A DNA stretch of 64,000 nucleotides from assembly GCF_006538745.1 (NCBI RefSeq), contig NZ_BJLR01000001.1:186001-250000 (forward strand), read 5' to 3'. Source of the stretch: Cellulomonas cellasea (GTDB lineage Bacteria > Actinomycetota > Actinomycetes > Actinomycetales > Cellulomonadaceae). Made by a program: the position numbers and the translations under genes. The notes under the pieces are model-generated. The model was given only the letters and a program-made list of their open reading frames with translations, ran no database searches and had not been told where the DNA came from. Shown here in pieces: positions 34,781 through 44,715 of the stretch (position 1 is the stretch's first letter; each line of letters starts with the position of its first letter).

Positions 34781-35389
34781 TCAGACCGGCGCGTCCGTCG
34801 CGATGCCGAGGTAGGCGGCTCCCCCGTCGGCGACCGGGATCTCGTGGAACCCGAGCCGGTCGTAGAACGCGCGCGCCGAGGTGTTCGCGGGGTCCATGCC
34901 GAGGTGCATCGCCGTGACGCCCCGCTCGCGCAGCGCCGCGAGGAACGCCCGGACCAGGCCGCGACCGTGCCCGGCGCCCTGGTGCTCGGGGAGCAGGTCG
35001 ATGTGCAGGTGCGCGGGGTAGCCCGCGAGCTCGGGGTGCAGGTTGCGCTCCGGGTGGTGCAGGAGCTCGACGAACGGTGCGTCCGGGGTGCCGGGCTCCG
35101 CGGGCAGCGGGTACCGGGCCGCGACGAGCGGGAGCCAGCGGCGGCGGTGCTCCGCGACCCAGTGCGCCGTGTCGGACGTCCCGAGGACGTAGCCGACGGC
35201 CCGGTCGCCGTCGTCGAGCACGAACGCGAGCTCGGGCTCGAGCAGCAGGTAGGGCCCCGCGAACAGGTCGGGCATGAGGTCGTCGTCGCGGTAGAGGCCG
35301 CGCGCGTCGCCGCCCGCGGCCGCGGTGCGCACGCACACGTCGTACACGTCGGCGCGGTCGAACGCCTCGTACGGCCGGATGAACGCCAC
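34781..35389 (-). CDS. GNAT family N-acetyltransferase
   Basis: A 202-residue acetyl-CoA-dependent acetyltransferase. Typical GNAT elements: IRPYEAFDRADVYDVC at the N-terminus, AFVLDDGDRAVGYVLGTSD (strand 4), LHIDLLPEHQGAGHGRGLVRAFLAAL with the acetyl-CoA pyrophosphate loop QGAGHG (about 136-141), and NTSARAFYDRLGF near the end. The arrangement resembles eukaryotic-like beta-N-acetylglucosaminidase-associated and OgpAT-type GNATs, but the substrate cannot be read from the sequence. Single gene, convergent with the ABC exporter across a minisatellite. Confidence 0.88.
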   Translation of the reverse strand: MAFIRPYEAFDRADVYDVCVRTAAAGGDARGLYRDDDLMPDLFAGPYLLLEPELAFVLDDGDRAVGYVLGTSDTAHWVAEHRRRWLPLVAARYPLPAEPGTPDAPFVELLHHPERNLHPELAGYPAHLHIDLLPEHQGAGHGRGLVRAFLAALRERGVTAMHLGMDPANTSARAFYDRLGFHEIPVADGGAAYLGIATDAPV

Positions 35390-35517
35390 GGGTCCCTCCT
35401 CCGCGCGGGCCGCGCCGCGCCGCCACAGCCGCCCCCGGGTCGCGCCGGATCGCGCGGGGGACGGCCGACGCAGACTATCCCGGCGACGTGGCGCCGCGGA
35501 TGCCGGATCCTGGGGTC

Positions 35518-35943
35518 ATGTTCGCCCCCGTCCAGCTCCGCGGCGGCGTCGTGCTGCCCCCGGACGCGCTCGCCTGGCGGTTCTCTCGGTCGGGCGGACC
35601 GGGCGGGCAGTCCGTGAACACCGCCGACTCGCGCGCCGAGCTCCTGGTCGACCTCACCGCGGTGCTCTGGCGCTCGCCCGACCAGGAGGCGCGCGTCCGG
35701 GAGCGGCTCGCGGCGCGGCTCGACGGGGACCGGCTCGTCGTCGCCGCCTCCGAGTACCGCTCGCAGCTGCGCAACCGCGAGGCGGCGCTCGAGCGGGTCA
35801 CCGTGCTCCTCGACGGCGCGCTCGCACCCCCGCCGCCGCCCCGGCGCCCGAGCCGACCCAGCAGGGCCTCGCGGGTCCGGCGCGCCACGGACGAGCGGCG
35901 CAGGCGCGAGGTCAAGGCGCTGCGCCGCCGCCCCGACGCCTGA
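35518..35943 (+). CDS. arfB: ArfB-like peptidyl-tRNA hydrolase (ribosome rescue)
   Basis: Releases nascent chains from stalled ribosomes by hydrolysing peptidyl-tRNA. The 141-residue protein has the release-factor core FSRSGGPGGQSVNTADSRAEL with catalytic GGQ (about residues 27-29), and a C-terminal basic tail rich in Arg (RRPSRPSRASRVRR...RRREVKALRRR) that in ArfB sits in the empty mRNA channel. Length fits ArfB (about 140) rather than a full release factor. Start at 35518 gives MFAPVQLRGGVVLPPDAL, matching the family; GTG at 35488 or ATG at 35500 would add up to ten residues. Confidence 0.9.
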   Translation: MFAPVQLRGGVVLPPDALAWRFSRSGGPGGQSVNTADSRAELLVDLTAVLWRSPDQEARVRERLAARLDGDRLVVAASEYRSQLRNREAALERVTVLLDGALAPPPPPRRPSRPSRASRVRRATDERRRREVKALRRRPDA

Positions 35944-35959
35944 GCCGCCGGGGTGCCGG

Positions 35960-37105
35960 TCAGCTCCGCCGGAACGGCGCCCAGCCGTCGTCGCCCGCGA
36001 GGTAGGTCCGCGGTGTGAAGGCTGCGGCCTCGGCGCGCGTCAGCTGCGGCCGATCGGGCGTCACGAGCGCGCCCGGCCCCCGGTTGTGGTGCTCGGCGAA
36101 GCGCGCGTCGCGCCACGACCAGCCGCCCGAGAAGTCGCTCCACGCGGGCGCGCCGACGTGCGCGCCGATCCACGAGTCGCGCACGAGAACCTGGCCGATC
36201 GCGTCCGGGTCGTTGCTCGGGTGCCACGGCCGACCGAGGAAGACGGTCCCCGCGGGGGCGTCGCTCGTGAACCGGCAGCGCGTGAACAGGAAGCCGAACG
36301 GGTTCGCGATCATCGTGCTGGGCGCGGTGACGTAGCCGTTGTTCGTCGTCGACCCGCGCGTGAGCGACCGGATCTCGCAGCCCTCGAACACGGCGGTCGC
36401 CCGCCCGAAGACGAAGTCGACGTCCCCCTCGACGTAGCAGTCGCGGAAGTACGCGCGCGCGACGACGGCGGCGGACGAGCTGTTGACGTACAGCGTGTCC
36501 TGGTTGCCGAGGAAGCGGACGCCGTCGAAGACGAGCCGGTCCGCGCGGGTCAGCACCGCGACCGCCTGACGGTTGGTGATCTCGGGGTGCGCGGCCTCGT
36601 CGAACAGGTTGGCGAAGGTGAGGTTGCGGGCGGTGAAGTCGGCTCCGTCGACCGTGACGCTCGCGCTGCCGCTCGTGCCGTAGGTCCCGGTGCCGTCGGG
36701 CTTGGGGGTGCCGTTCGCGTTGTCGTAGGCGATGACGACGTCCTGCGCCGTCCGGCCGGTGCCGACGAGCGCGAGGAACGGCTTGGCCGCGGGGACCTTG
36801 ACGAGCTCGCGGTACTCGCCGGGCCGGACCGCGATGACCCAGGGCTCGGTCGCGCCCGCCGGTGCGGCGTCGATCGCGGCCTGGACGCTGGTGAAGTCGC
36901 CGCGGCCGTCGGCCGAGACGGTCGCGTCGGGCCGGCCGTGACCGCCGTGGTGGCCCGGGCCCGCGCGCGTGCCGTCCGGCGCGGCCTCGCCGGTGGCGTC
37001 GGGCGCTGCCGCGGCGGCCGTGGCGGTCGGGGCGAGCCCTCCCACGACGAGGCCGAGCACGGCCACGGGGATCGCGAGCAGTCGGGTGCGTCGTCGTGCG
37101 TGCAT
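35960..37105 (-). CDS. Secreted pectinesterase (CE8)
   Basis: Removes methyl groups from pectin outside the cell. The 381-residue protein has a signal peptide ([30 protein letters not shown], cleaved near 34) and a short Gly/His-rich linker. The right-handed beta-helix of family CE8 shows [31 protein letters not shown] (catalytic Asp), [13 protein letters not shown] (second catalytic Asp) and VFLGRPW (Arg). Length is normal for the family. The ATG at 37105 has GAGGTAGAG before it and a palindromic operator 16 bp upstream. With the cellulase in the same window it fits a plant cell-wall degrader. Confidence 0.95.
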   Translation of the reverse strand: MHARRRTRLLAIPVAVLGLVVGGLAPTATAAAAAPDATGEAAPDGTRAGPGHHGGHGRPDATVSADGRGDFTSVQAAIDAAPAGATEPWVIAVRPGEYRELVKVPAAKPFLALVGTGRTAQDVVIAYDNANGTPKPDGTGTYGTSGSASVTVDGADFTARNLTFANLFDEAAHPEITNRQAVAVLTRADRLVFDGVRFLGNQDTLYVNSSSAAVVARAYFRDCYVEGDVDFVFGRATAVFEGCEIRSLTRGSTTNNGYVTAPSTMIANPFGFLFTRCRFTSDAPAGTVFLGRPWHPSNDPDAIGQVLVRDSWIGAHVGAPAWSDFSGGWSWRDARFAEHHNRGPGALVTPDRPQLTRAEAAAFTPRTYLAGDDGWAPFRRS

Positions 37106-37120
37106 CTCTACCTCACTGTA

Positions 37121-37132
37121 GAAAGCGCTTTC
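37121..37132 (-). promoter_or_regulatory. Palindromic LacI-type operator of the pectinesterase gene
   Basis: GAAAGCGCTTTC is a perfect 12-bp palindrome with the central CG of LacI/GalR-type operators, placed 16 bp upstream of the ATG and directly before the ribosome site. A repressor bound here would block transcription. It resembles catabolite and sugar-responsive operators; the regulator is not in the window. Confidence 0.6.
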
Positions 37133-37191
37133 CGAACGCGGCCGACGCTAGGGCACGGCCTCCGGACCGTCAAGGCGGGGACGCCCGCGCG

Positions 37192-38226
37192 TCAGCCCCG
37201 CGGGACGCCGCCGTCCGCCGCGCCCGTCGGCCCGGCCTGCACCATGCCGCCGTCGCGCTCGCCCGGCGCCTCGGCCTCGGGCGCGGGCTCGGGGCCGGGC
37301 GGCCCGCCCGCCACGCCCGGCATCCCCGGGACGTCGCCGCGCGCCTCGTCGCGCACCATCCGGATCCAGAGCACGAGCGCGAAGCCACCGAAGATCCACC
37401 ACTGCGCGGCGTACGCGAGGTTCTGCACGTTGAGCCCCGAGCCCGCGCGGGTCGGCGGCGGGAGCTGCGCGAGCGCGTCGCCCTGGTCGGGCTCGGACCG
37501 CGTGAGGACGACGTAGCCGCTCCAGATGGGACCGCCCCACGCGTTGACGAGCGCCGCCGAGCTGATCGCATCGGTCCGCCCGGGCAGCGAGCCGCCGTCG
37601 CCCGCCCCCTCCGACGACTGCAGGTAGCCGGAGACCGTGACCTCTCCCTCGGGGACCGCGAGCGCAGCGGCGTCGTCGGGGTCCGCGACCCAGCCGCGCA
37701 CGACGGGCAGCACCGGGTCGCCGGCCCCCGCCGTGCCGGTCCCGTCCGCCCCCGCACCCGCGCCAGGGTCCGCGTCGTGCACGCGCAGCGGCGTCAGCAC
37801 GAGGTAGCCGGTCCGCCCGTCGAGCGCCCGGCCCTCGACGAGCAGCTGCCCCGCGGGCTCGTAGGCGCCGCGCGCCGTGACGTGCTGCCCGACGAGCTCG
37901 CCGCGGAACGTCGTCTGGGGGGCCAGGACGGTCCCGATCCCGACGGGCTCCGCCGCCGCCTGCTCGGCGCGCCGCTCCGCCGCCTGCGACGCCCCGCGGA
38001 TCTCGGCGCGGTCGAGCTGCCACACGCCGAGGCGCGCGCACACCGCGGCGGCCGCGAGCAGCACGAGGAGCAGGACGAGCATGCGGGGGCGCACCGCCGC
38101 CCGCGCGAAGGTCGTCGACCCGGAGCCCGCCCCGTCCGCGAGGTGCCCCGCGGCACCCCCGGCGTGACCGACGTCACGGCCCCCGGGGGCGGCGTCGGGA
38201 CGGTCCGGTCCGGCGGGTTCGAGCAC
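37192..38226 (-). CDS. SURF1-family cytochrome oxidase assembly protein
   Basis: Membrane protein that aids assembly of haem-copper oxidases. Two transmembrane helices bracket a periplasmic-side domain: [27 protein letters not shown] near the N-terminus and [23 protein letters not shown] near the C-terminus. The SURF1 marks [33 protein letters not shown] and YAAQWWIFG are present. A variable [15 protein letters not shown] stretch interrupts one loop and a Pro/Gly tail of 45 residues follows. Start is uncertain: GTG 38226 (344 residues), GTG 38094 or ATG 38082. The very long open frame upstream is antisense to the phosphoketolase gene and is not real. Confidence 0.85.
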   Translation of the reverse strand: MLEPAGPDRPDAAPGGRDVGHAGGAAGHLADGAGSGSTTFARAAVRPRMLVLLLVLLAAAAVCARLGVWQLDRAEIRGASQAAERRAEQAAAEPVGIGTVLAPQTTFRGELVGQHVTARGAYEPAGQLLVEGRALDGRTGYLVLTPLRVHDADPGAGAGADGTGTAGAGDPVLPVVRGWVADPDDAAALAVPEGEVTVSGYLQSSEGAGDGGSLPGRTDAISSAALVNAWGGPIWSGYVVLTRSEPDQGDALAQLPPPTRAGSGLNVQNLAYAAQWWIFGGFALVLWIRMVRDEARGDVPGMPGVAGGPPGPEPAPEAEAPGERDGGMVQAGPTGAADGGVPRG

Positions 38227-38604
38227 GCCTGCACGGTACCTCGCGCGGCCCGCGCGAAGCCCTCCCGGCGCCGCTCCCCGACCGACCCCGGGGCCGCCCG
38301 CGCGGCGGCCGCGACCCCGATGACCAGCACGAACGCTCCCACCGGGGCGCGGCGGCGCGACGCGCGTCACGGGGACGCGACCGTGCGGCGCCGACCCCGA
38401 TGGGGTTGTATGGGGCGGGGACCGACACCACGGCGCACCCCGGTGCACCGCACCGTCGGGGGTCGCGCCTGGGTCGGACGTCCCGGCTCGACGTCCTGGT
38501 CCGCGCAAGGCTGGAACCGGCACCACGCGCGCAGCGCGCACGGCGCGGGGGCACGCAGGAACGAACGACGAGCAAGCACCCAGCACCCACGGGGAGACGA
38601 GCAC
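38227..38604 (+). other. Gene-free region upstream of phosphoketolase
   Basis: These 378 bp lie between the divergent SURF1 and phosphoketolase genes and hold no credible gene. A short inverted repeat ACCCC-GAT-GGGGT (38394-38406) followed by TATGGGG is the only local structure. The ribosome site GGGGAGACGAG ends the region. Confidence 0.6.
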
Positions 38605-41121
38605 ATGAGCACGACGACCTCGCAGCACACCTCCTGGCGCACCGGCACGGGCGCCGCCGTCACCGACGAGACGCTCCGGCGCATCGACGCGTGGTGGCGC
38701 GCCGCCAACTACCTCTCGGTCGGGCAGATCTACCTGCTCGCCAACCCCCTGCTCCGCGAGCCGCTGACGCGCGACCACGTCAAGCCCCGGCTCCTCGGCC
38801 ACTGGGGTACGACCCCGGGCCTGAACTTCCTCTACGCGCACCTCAACCGGGTCATCGCTGAGCGCGAGCAGTCGACCATCTACATCACCGGCCCCGGCCA
38901 CGGCGGCCCGGGCCTCGTCGCGAACGCCTACCTCGAGGGCACGTACTCCGAGGTGTACTCCGACATCACGCAGGACGAGGAGGGCGTGCGCCGGCTGTTC
39001 CGCCAGTTCTCCTTCCCCGGCGGCATCCCGAGCCACGTCGCCCCCGAGACCCCGGGGTCGATCCACGAGGGCGGCGAGCTCGGCTACGCGCTGTCCCGCG
39101 CGTACGGGGCGGCGTTCGACAACCCGGACCTGCTGGTCGCGACGGTCATCGGCGACGGCGAGGCCGAGACGGGCCCGCTCGCGACGAGCTGGCACTCGAA
39201 CAAGTTCGTCGACCCGCGGACCGACGGCGTCGTGCTGCCGATCCTGCACCTCAACGGCTACAAGATCGCGAACCCGACGGTCCTGGCGCGCATCCCCGAG
39301 GAGGAGCTGCTCGACCTCATGCGCGGCTACGGCCACAAGCCGTACGTGTTCACGGGCGGGTTCGACCAGGAGGACCACGCCGCGGTGCACACCCGGTTCG
39401 CGGCCCTGCTCGACGAGGTGCTCGACGAGATCGCCGCGATCAAGGCCCGCGCGCACGACGGCGACGAGACGCGCCCGCAGTGGCCGATGATCATCTTCCG
39501 CACCCCCAAGGGCTGGACGTGCCCGCCGGTCATCGACGGCAAGCAGGTCGAGGACTCCTGGCGCTCGCACCAGGTGCCGCTCGCGAGCGCGCGCGACACC
39601 GAGGAGCACCTCCAGGTGCTCGACGGGTGGCTGCGCTCGTACCGCGCGGAGGAGCTGTTCGACGAGAACGGTCGGCTCGTCGAGGACGTCGCCGCGCTCG
39701 CGCCGGCCGGGACGCTCCGCATGAGCGACAACCCGCACACCAACGGCGGCCTGCTGCTCAAGGACCTGCGCCTGCCCGACTTCCGCGACTTCGCGGTCGA
39801 CGTGCCCGTCCCGGGCGGCTCGATCAGCGAGGCGACGCGCGTGCTGGGCCAGTGGCTCACGGAGGTCATCCGCCTCAACCCCCACAACTTCCGGATCTTC
39901 GGGCCCGACGAGACGGCGTCCAACCGCCTGCAGGCCGTGTTCGACGTGACGGACAAGGTCTGGAACGCCGAGTACAAGAGCGACGAGGTCGACGACCACC
40001 TCGCCCGCGTGGGCCGCGTCGTCGAGATGCTGTCGGAGCACCAGTGCCAGGGCTGGCTCGAGGGGTACCTTCTGACCGGGCGCCACGGGCTGTTCAACTG
40101 CTACGAGGCGTTCATCCACATCATCGACTCGATGTTCAACCAGCACGCGAAGTGGCTCAAGGTCACCGACGACATCCCGTGGCGCCGGCCCGTCGCGAGC
40201 CTGAACTACCTGCTGTCGAGCCACGTGTGGCGCCAGGACCACAACGGCTTCAGCCACCAGGACCCGGGCTTCATCGACCACGTGGTCAACAAGAAGTCCG
40301 AGATCGTCCGGGTGTACCTGCCGCCGGACGCGAACACGCTGCTCTCGACGTACGACCACTGCCTGCGCAGCCGCCAGTACGTCAACGTCGTGGTCGCCGG
40401 CAAGCAGCCGGCGCCGAACTTCCTGACGATGGACCAGGCCGTCGCGCACTGCACCCGGGGCCTCGGCATCTGGGACTGGGCCGGCACCGAGGTGCCCGGC
40501 GAGGACCCGGACGTCGTGCTCGGCTGCGCCGGCGACGTGCCGACGCTCGAGGTGCTCGCCGCCGCGGACATCCTCAAGCGCGAGCTGCCCGACCTCAAGG
40601 TGCGCGTGGTCAACGTCGTCGACCTCATGCGCCTGCAGGACGAGCGCGAGCACCCGCACGGGCTCTCCGACCGCGACTTCGACACGCTGTTCACGACCGA
40701 CAAGCCCGTCGTCTTCGCGTACCACGGCTACCCGTGGCTCATCCACCGCCTGACGTACCGCCGCAAGGGCCACGCGAACATCCACGTGCGCGGGTACAAG
40801 GAGGAGGGGACCACGACGACGCCGTTCGACATGGTCATGCTCAACGACCTCGACCGGTTCCACCTCGTGATGGACGTCATCGACCACACCCCGGGCCTGC
40901 GCTCGAAGGCCGCGAGCCTGCGGCAGCGCATGGACGACCGGCGCATCGAGGCCCGCGAGTACACGCGCCGCCACGGGGAGGACATCCCCGAGGTGCGCGA
41001 CTGGGTCTGGCCCGACGCAGGCGAGACCGGCCGGGACGCGAGCGGCACGGAGTACGAGGGCCAGCGGCAGACCTTCGCCGGCCACAACGCCACCGCCGCG
41101 ACCGGCGGCGACAACGAGTGA
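38605..41121 (+). CDS. xfp: Phosphoketolase (xylulose-5-phosphate/fructose-6-phosphate)
   Basis: Thiamine-pyrophosphate enzyme that splits xylulose-5-P (and often fructose-6-P) with phosphate to acetyl-phosphate and a shorter sugar phosphate. The 838-residue length is typical. Visible landmarks are [45 protein letters not shown] (split here), the TPP-binding [42 protein letters not shown] and the C-terminal [41 protein letters not shown] segment (parts). The ATG at 38605 follows GGGGAGACGAG. Followed by pta and ackA in the same direction, giving a full path from sugar phosphate to acetate and ATP. A hairpin separates it from pta. Confidence 0.96.
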   Translation: MSTTTSQHTSWRTGTGAAVTDETLRRIDAWWRAANYLSVGQIYLLANPLLREPLTRDHVKPRLLGHWGTTPGLNFLYAHLNRVIAEREQSTIYITGPGHGGPGLVANAYLEGTYSEVYSDITQDEEGVRRLFRQFSFPGGIPSHVAPETPGSIHEGGELGYALSRAYGAAFDNPDLLVATVIGDGEAETGPLATSWHSNKFVDPRTDGVVLPILHLNGYKIANPTVLARIPEEELLDLMRGYGHKPYVFTGGFDQEDHAAVHTRFAALLDEVLDEIAAIKARAHDGDETRPQWPMIIFRTPKGWTCPPVIDGKQVEDSWRSHQVPLASARDTEEHLQVLDGWLRSYRAEELFDENGRLVEDVAALAPAGTLRMSDNPHTNGGLLLKDLRLPDFRDFAVDVPVPGGSISEATRVLGQWLTEVIRLNPHNFRIFGPDETASNRLQAVFDVTDKVWNAEYKSDEVDDHLARVGRVVEMLSEHQCQGWLEGYLLTGRHGLFNCYEAFIHIIDSMFNQHAKWLKVTDDIPWRRPVASLNYLLSSHVWRQDHNGFSHQDPGFIDHVVNKKSEIVRVYLPPDANTLLSTYDHCLRSRQYVNVVVAGKQPAPNFLTMDQAVAHCTRGLGIWDWAGTEVPGEDPDVVLGCAGDVPTLEVLAAADILKRELPDLKVRVVNVVDLMRLQDEREHPHGLSDRDFDTLFTTDKPVVFAYHGYPWLIHRLTYRRKGHANIHVRGYKEEGTTTTPFDMVMLNDLDRFHLVMDVIDHTPGLRSKAASLRQRMDDRRIEAREYTRRHGEDIPEVRDWVWPDAGETGRDASGTEYEGQRQTFAGHNATAATGGDNE

Positions 41122-41126
41122 CGCAC

Positions 41127-41158
41127 CGGGGCGTCGGGACCACCGTCCCGGCGCCCCG
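41127..41158 (+). terminator. Hairpin between xfp and pta
   Basis: CGGGGCGTCGGGAC (41127-41140) pairs with GTCCCGGCGCCCCG (41145-41158), 14 bp with one T-G wobble and a 4-nt loop, six bases after the xfp stop. It may terminate part of the transcripts and set xfp above pta-ackA. Confidence 0.7.
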
Positions 41159-41212
41159 TCCGCGTCCGCCGTCCCCGGCAGCACGGGGACCAGCACAGAG
41201 AGAAGCAGTCCC

Positions 41213-43306
41213 GTGGCCCGCAGCATCTACCTGACGTCCTCCGAGGGCGAGACCGGCAAGTCGACCGTCGCGCTCGGCCTCGTCGACCTCCTGACGCGCA
41301 CCGTGCAGCGGGTCGGGGTGTTCCGGCCCGTCGCCCGCTCGACCGACACGCGCGACTACGTGCTCGAGCTGTTGCTCGCGCACGACGGCGTCGACCTCGC
41401 GTACGACGACTGCGTGGGCGTGACGTACGAGCAGGTGCACGCCGACCCCGAGGCCGCGCTCGCCGAGATCGTCCAGCGCTACCACGCGGTCGAGCGCCGG
41501 TGCGACGCCGTCGTGATCGTCGGCACCGACTACACCGACGTCGCCGGGCCGACCGAGCTCGCGTACAACGCGCGCATCGCGGCGAACCTCGGCGCCCCGG
41601 TGCTGCTGGTCGTGAGCGGGTACGGCCGCACGCCCGACGCCGTCCGGCAGGCCGCCGAGGTGTCGCTGTCCGAGCTCGAGGCGAACCACGCGCACGCGAT
41701 CGCGGTCGTCGCGAACCGCTGCGACCCCGGCGCGCTCGACGCGGTGCGGGTCGCCCTCGGCTCCGAGGTGCCCGCGTGGGCCCTGCCCGAGGAGCCGTTC
41801 CTCTCCGCGCCCACCGTCCGCCAGCTCATGGACGCGGTCGGCGGGCACCTCACGGTCGGCGACGAGGAGCTGCTCTCGCGCGAGGTCGTCGACGTGCTGG
41901 TCGGCGCGATGTCGATCGAGCACCTGCTCGACCGGCTGCACGACGGCGTCGTCGTCATCACCCCGGGCGACCGCTCCGACATCCTGCTCGGCCTGCTCAC
42001 GGCGCACGCCGCCGAGGGCTTCCCGTCGCTGTCCGGGATCATCCTCAACGGCGGCTTCTACCCGCCGCCGACCGTCGCGCGCCTCGTCGAGGGCCTCGGC
42101 GTCCGGCTGCCGATCATCCGCACCGACCTCGGGACGTTCCGCAGCGCGAGCGCCGCGGCGCGCACCCGCGGCCGGCTGAGCAGCGACTCCCAGCGCAAGG
42201 TCGACCTCGCGCTCGCGCTGTTCGAGAAGCACGTCGACGGCCCGGCGCTGCTCGCGGCGCTCGAGGTCCCGCGCATCGAGGTCGTCACGCCGCTCATGTT
42301 CGAGTACGAGCTGCTCGACCGCGCGCGCTCCTCGCGCCAGAAGATCGTGCTGCCCGAGGGCAACGACGACCGCATCCTGCGTGCCGCGTCGACGCTGCTC
42401 CAGCGCGGCGTCGCGGACATCACGCTGCTCGGCGACGAGACATCGATCCGGGCTCGCGGCGTCGAGCTCGGGCTCCGGCTCGACGACGCGCACGTCGTGG
42501 ACCCGGCGTCCGGCGAGCTGTTCGAGCGCTTCGCGGCCGAGTACACCGAGCTGCGCAAGCACAAGGGCATGACGCTCGACCGTGCCCGCGAGATCGTCGC
42601 GGACGTGTCGTACTTCGGCACGATGATGGTCCAGCTCGGGCTCGCCGACGGGATGGTCTCGGGCGCGCTGCACACCACGGCGCACACCATCAAGCCGTCG
42701 TTCGAGATCATCAAGACGGTCCCGGGCGTCTCGATCGTCTCGTCGGTCTTCCTCATGTGCCTCGAGGACCGCGTGCTCGTCTACGGCGACTGCGCGGTCA
42801 ACCCGGACCCGACCGCCGAGCAGCTCGCGGACATCGCGATCTCCTCGGCGGCCACCGCGAGCCAGTTCGGCATCGAGCCGCGCGTCGCGATGCTCTCGTA
42901 CTCGACAGGCGAGTCCGGCTCGGGCGCGGACGTCGACAAGGTGCGCCGCGCGACCGAGCTCGTGCGCGAGCGCCGCCCGGACCTGAGCGTCGAGGGCCCG
43001 ATCCAGTACGACGCGGCCGTCGACGCCTCGGTCGCCCAGACCAAGATGCCCGACTCCGCGGTCGCGGGGCGCGCCACGGTGTTCGTCTTCCCCGACCTGA
43101 ACACCGGCAACAACACCTACAAGGCGGTCCAGCGGTCCGCGGGCGCGGTCGCCGTCGGCCCGGTGCTGCAGGGCCTGCGCAAGCCCGTCAACGACCTGTC
43201 GCGCGGTGCCCTGGTCCAGGACATCGTCAACACCGTCGCGATCACCGCGATCCAGGCGCAGGCGCTCGACGCGCTCGGCGCGTCCGACCCGGAAGGCCTC
43301 CAGTGA
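41213..43306 (+). CDS. pta: Phosphate acetyltransferase (long form)
   Basis: Interconverts acetyl-phosphate and acetyl-CoA. The 697-residue protein has the three-part layout of long Pta: an N-terminal P-loop domain (YLTSSEGETGKSTVALGLVD), a DRTGG domain (about 215-325, GDRSDILLGLLTAHA, GIILNGG), and the catalytic PTA_PTB domain (about 375-690, KIVLPEGNDDRILRAA, SYSTGESGSGADVDKV, GPIQYDAAVD, FPDLNTGNNTYKAVQRSAGA). GTG start at 41213 after AGAGAGAAG. The stop overlaps the ackA start (GTGA), so the two are coupled. With xfp upstream it can take up the acetyl-phosphate made by phosphoketolase. Confidence 0.96.
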   Translation: MARSIYLTSSEGETGKSTVALGLVDLLTRTVQRVGVFRPVARSTDTRDYVLELLLAHDGVDLAYDDCVGVTYEQVHADPEAALAEIVQRYHAVERRCDAVVIVGTDYTDVAGPTELAYNARIAANLGAPVLLVVSGYGRTPDAVRQAAEVSLSELEANHAHAIAVVANRCDPGALDAVRVALGSEVPAWALPEEPFLSAPTVRQLMDAVGGHLTVGDEELLSREVVDVLVGAMSIEHLLDRLHDGVVVITPGDRSDILLGLLTAHAAEGFPSLSGIILNGGFYPPPTVARLVEGLGVRLPIIRTDLGTFRSASAAARTRGRLSSDSQRKVDLALALFEKHVDGPALLAALEVPRIEVVTPLMFEYELLDRARSSRQKIVLPEGNDDRILRAASTLLQRGVADITLLGDETSIRARGVELGLRLDDAHVVDPASGELFERFAAEYTELRKHKGMTLDRAREIVADVSYFGTMMVQLGLADGMVSGALHTTAHTIKPSFEIIKTVPGVSIVSSVFLMCLEDRVLVYGDCAVNPDPTAEQLADIAISSAATASQFGIEPRVAMLSYSTGESGSGADVDKVRRATELVRERRPDLSVEGPIQYDAAVDASVAQTKMPDSAVAGRATVFVFPDLNTGNNTYKAVQRSAGAVAVGPVLQGLRKPVNDLSRGALVQDIVNTVAITAIQAQALDALGASDPEGLQ

Positions 43307-44499
43307 GCACTCGCGTCCTCGTCATTAACTCCGGCTCGTCCTCGATCAAGTACCAGCTGCTCGACGTCGAGACGCACGAGGCCCTCGCCACGGGGCTCGT
43401 CGAGCGGATCGGTCAGCCGACCGGGAAGCTCAAGCACACCGGGCCGGCGGGCACGACGACGCTCGAGCAACCCGTCCCCGACCACGAGGCCGGCATGGCG
43501 ATGGTCCTGCAGCTGTTCGAGGAGCACGGCCCGCGCCTCGTCGAGTCCGAGCTCACGGCCGTCGGCCACCGCATCGTCCAGGGCGGCAGCGTCTTCGCGG
43601 GCCCCGCGGTGATCGACGACGCGGTGCTCCAGCAGATCGACGACCTCTCCTCGCTCGCGCCGCTGCACAACCCGGCGAACGTCGCGGGCGTGCGGGCCGC
43701 GCGCCACGCGTTCCCCTCGACGCCGCACGTCGCGGTCTTCGACACCGCGTTCCACAGCACGCTCGAGCCCGCCGCGTACGAGTACGCGATCGACCGCGAG
43801 GTCGCCCGCCGGTACGCGATCCGCCGGTACGGCGCGCACGGCACGTCGCACCTGTACGTCTCGCGCCAGGCCGCGGCGTTCCTCGGCAAGGACCCGAGCG
43901 AGGTCAACGTCATCGTGCTGCACCTCGGCAACGGGGCGTCCGCGACCGCGGTCCGCGGCGGCCGGTCGGTCGAGACGTCGATGGGCCTGACGCCGCTCGA
44001 GGGCCTCGTCATGGGCACCCGCTCGGGCGACCTCGACCCCGCGGTGCTGTTCCACCTCGCGCGCGTCGCCGGGATGTCGATCGACGAGCTCGACGACCTC
44101 CTCAACCGCCGCTCCGGGATGCTCGGGCTGTCCGGGCACACCGACATGCGGGACGTGCACGCCGCGGTCGAGGCGGGCGACGAGAACGCCCGCACCGCGC
44201 TCGACGTGTACTACCACCGCATCAAGGGCTACGTCGGCAGCTACTACGCGCACCTCGGCCGGGTCGACGCGATCGTGTTCACGGCCGGGATCGGCGAGAA
44301 CGACGACCTCGTCCGCGCGGGTGCCCTCGCGGGGCTCGAGCGGCTCGGCATCGAGGTCGACCCGGAGCGCAACGCCGGGCGGATCACCGAGGAGAAGGTC
44401 ATCTCGCCCGACGGCGCCGAGGTCACGGTGCTCGTCATCCCGACGAACGAGGAGCTCGAGATCGCGCGCCAGGCGGTCGAGACGATCTCCGCGGGCTGA
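43303..44499 (+). CDS. ackA: Acetate kinase
   Basis: Converts acetyl-phosphate and ADP to acetate and ATP (and the reverse). The 398-residue protein shows the family motifs VLVINSGSSSIKYQLLD at the N-terminus, VGHRIVQGG, FDTAFHSTL, RRYGAHGTSHLYVS, VIVLHLGNGASATAV, MGLTPLEGLVMGTRSGDLDP and VFTAGIGENDD. GTG start within the pta stop, preceded by GGAAGG. A strong terminator hairpin lies 140 bp downstream. Completes the phosphoketolase route. Confidence 0.97.
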   Translation: MSTRVLVINSGSSSIKYQLLDVETHEALATGLVERIGQPTGKLKHTGPAGTTTLEQPVPDHEAGMAMVLQLFEEHGPRLVESELTAVGHRIVQGGSVFAGPAVIDDAVLQQIDDLSSLAPLHNPANVAGVRAARHAFPSTPHVAVFDTAFHSTLEPAAYEYAIDREVARRYAIRRYGAHGTSHLYVSRQAAAFLGKDPSEVNVIVLHLGNGASATAVRGGRSVETSMGLTPLEGLVMGTRSGDLDPAVLFHLARVAGMSIDELDDLLNRRSGMLGLSGHTDMRDVHAAVEAGDENARTALDVYYHRIKGYVGSYYAHLGRVDAIVFTAGIGENDDLVRAGALAGLERLGIEVDPERNAGRITEEKVISPDGAEVTVLVIPTNEELEIARQAVETISAG

Positions 44500-44638
44500 C
44501 TCGGCCGCACGGCTCGTGAAGAGCGCGCCCTCCCGCGACATGTGCGGGTAGGCCGCCCATGTGAGGCACGACCGGGACCTGTGCGCCCGGCCCTTCGAGC
44601 GCGTGGATGACGCGTCGCCCGACGAGGAGCGCACGCGC

Positions 44639-44670
44639 GTGAGGCCGGCCGGAACCCCGGCCGGCCTCAC
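44639..44670. terminator. Bidirectional hairpin between ackA and the DUF4874/DUF4832 gene
   Basis: A perfect 14-bp stem GTGAGGCCGGCCGG (44639-44652) with its complement at 44657-44670 and a 4-nt loop AACC, between convergent genes. The rest of 44500-44715 shows nothing recognisable. Confidence 0.85.
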
Positions 44671-44715
44671 GACGAGCGGAACGGTGCAGGCGGCGCTCTC
44701 GCCGCCGCGCCGTGC

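Noticed and set aside
34482-35426. Minus-strand frame joining the minisatellite and a 948-codon frame
   Set aside because: The 17-bp period breaks reading-frame meaning, and the frame is out of register with the GNAT gene.
38227-41226. Minus-strand frame that would extend SURF1 to 1344 residues
   Set aside because: It is antisense to the whole phosphoketolase gene and has no recognisable protein; phosphoketolase is unmistakable on the other strand.
41500-43302. Plus-strand frame extending ackA upstream to 999 codons
   Set aside because: It overlaps the pta gene in another frame and is Arg/Ala-rich; ackA starts at the GTG in the pta stop.
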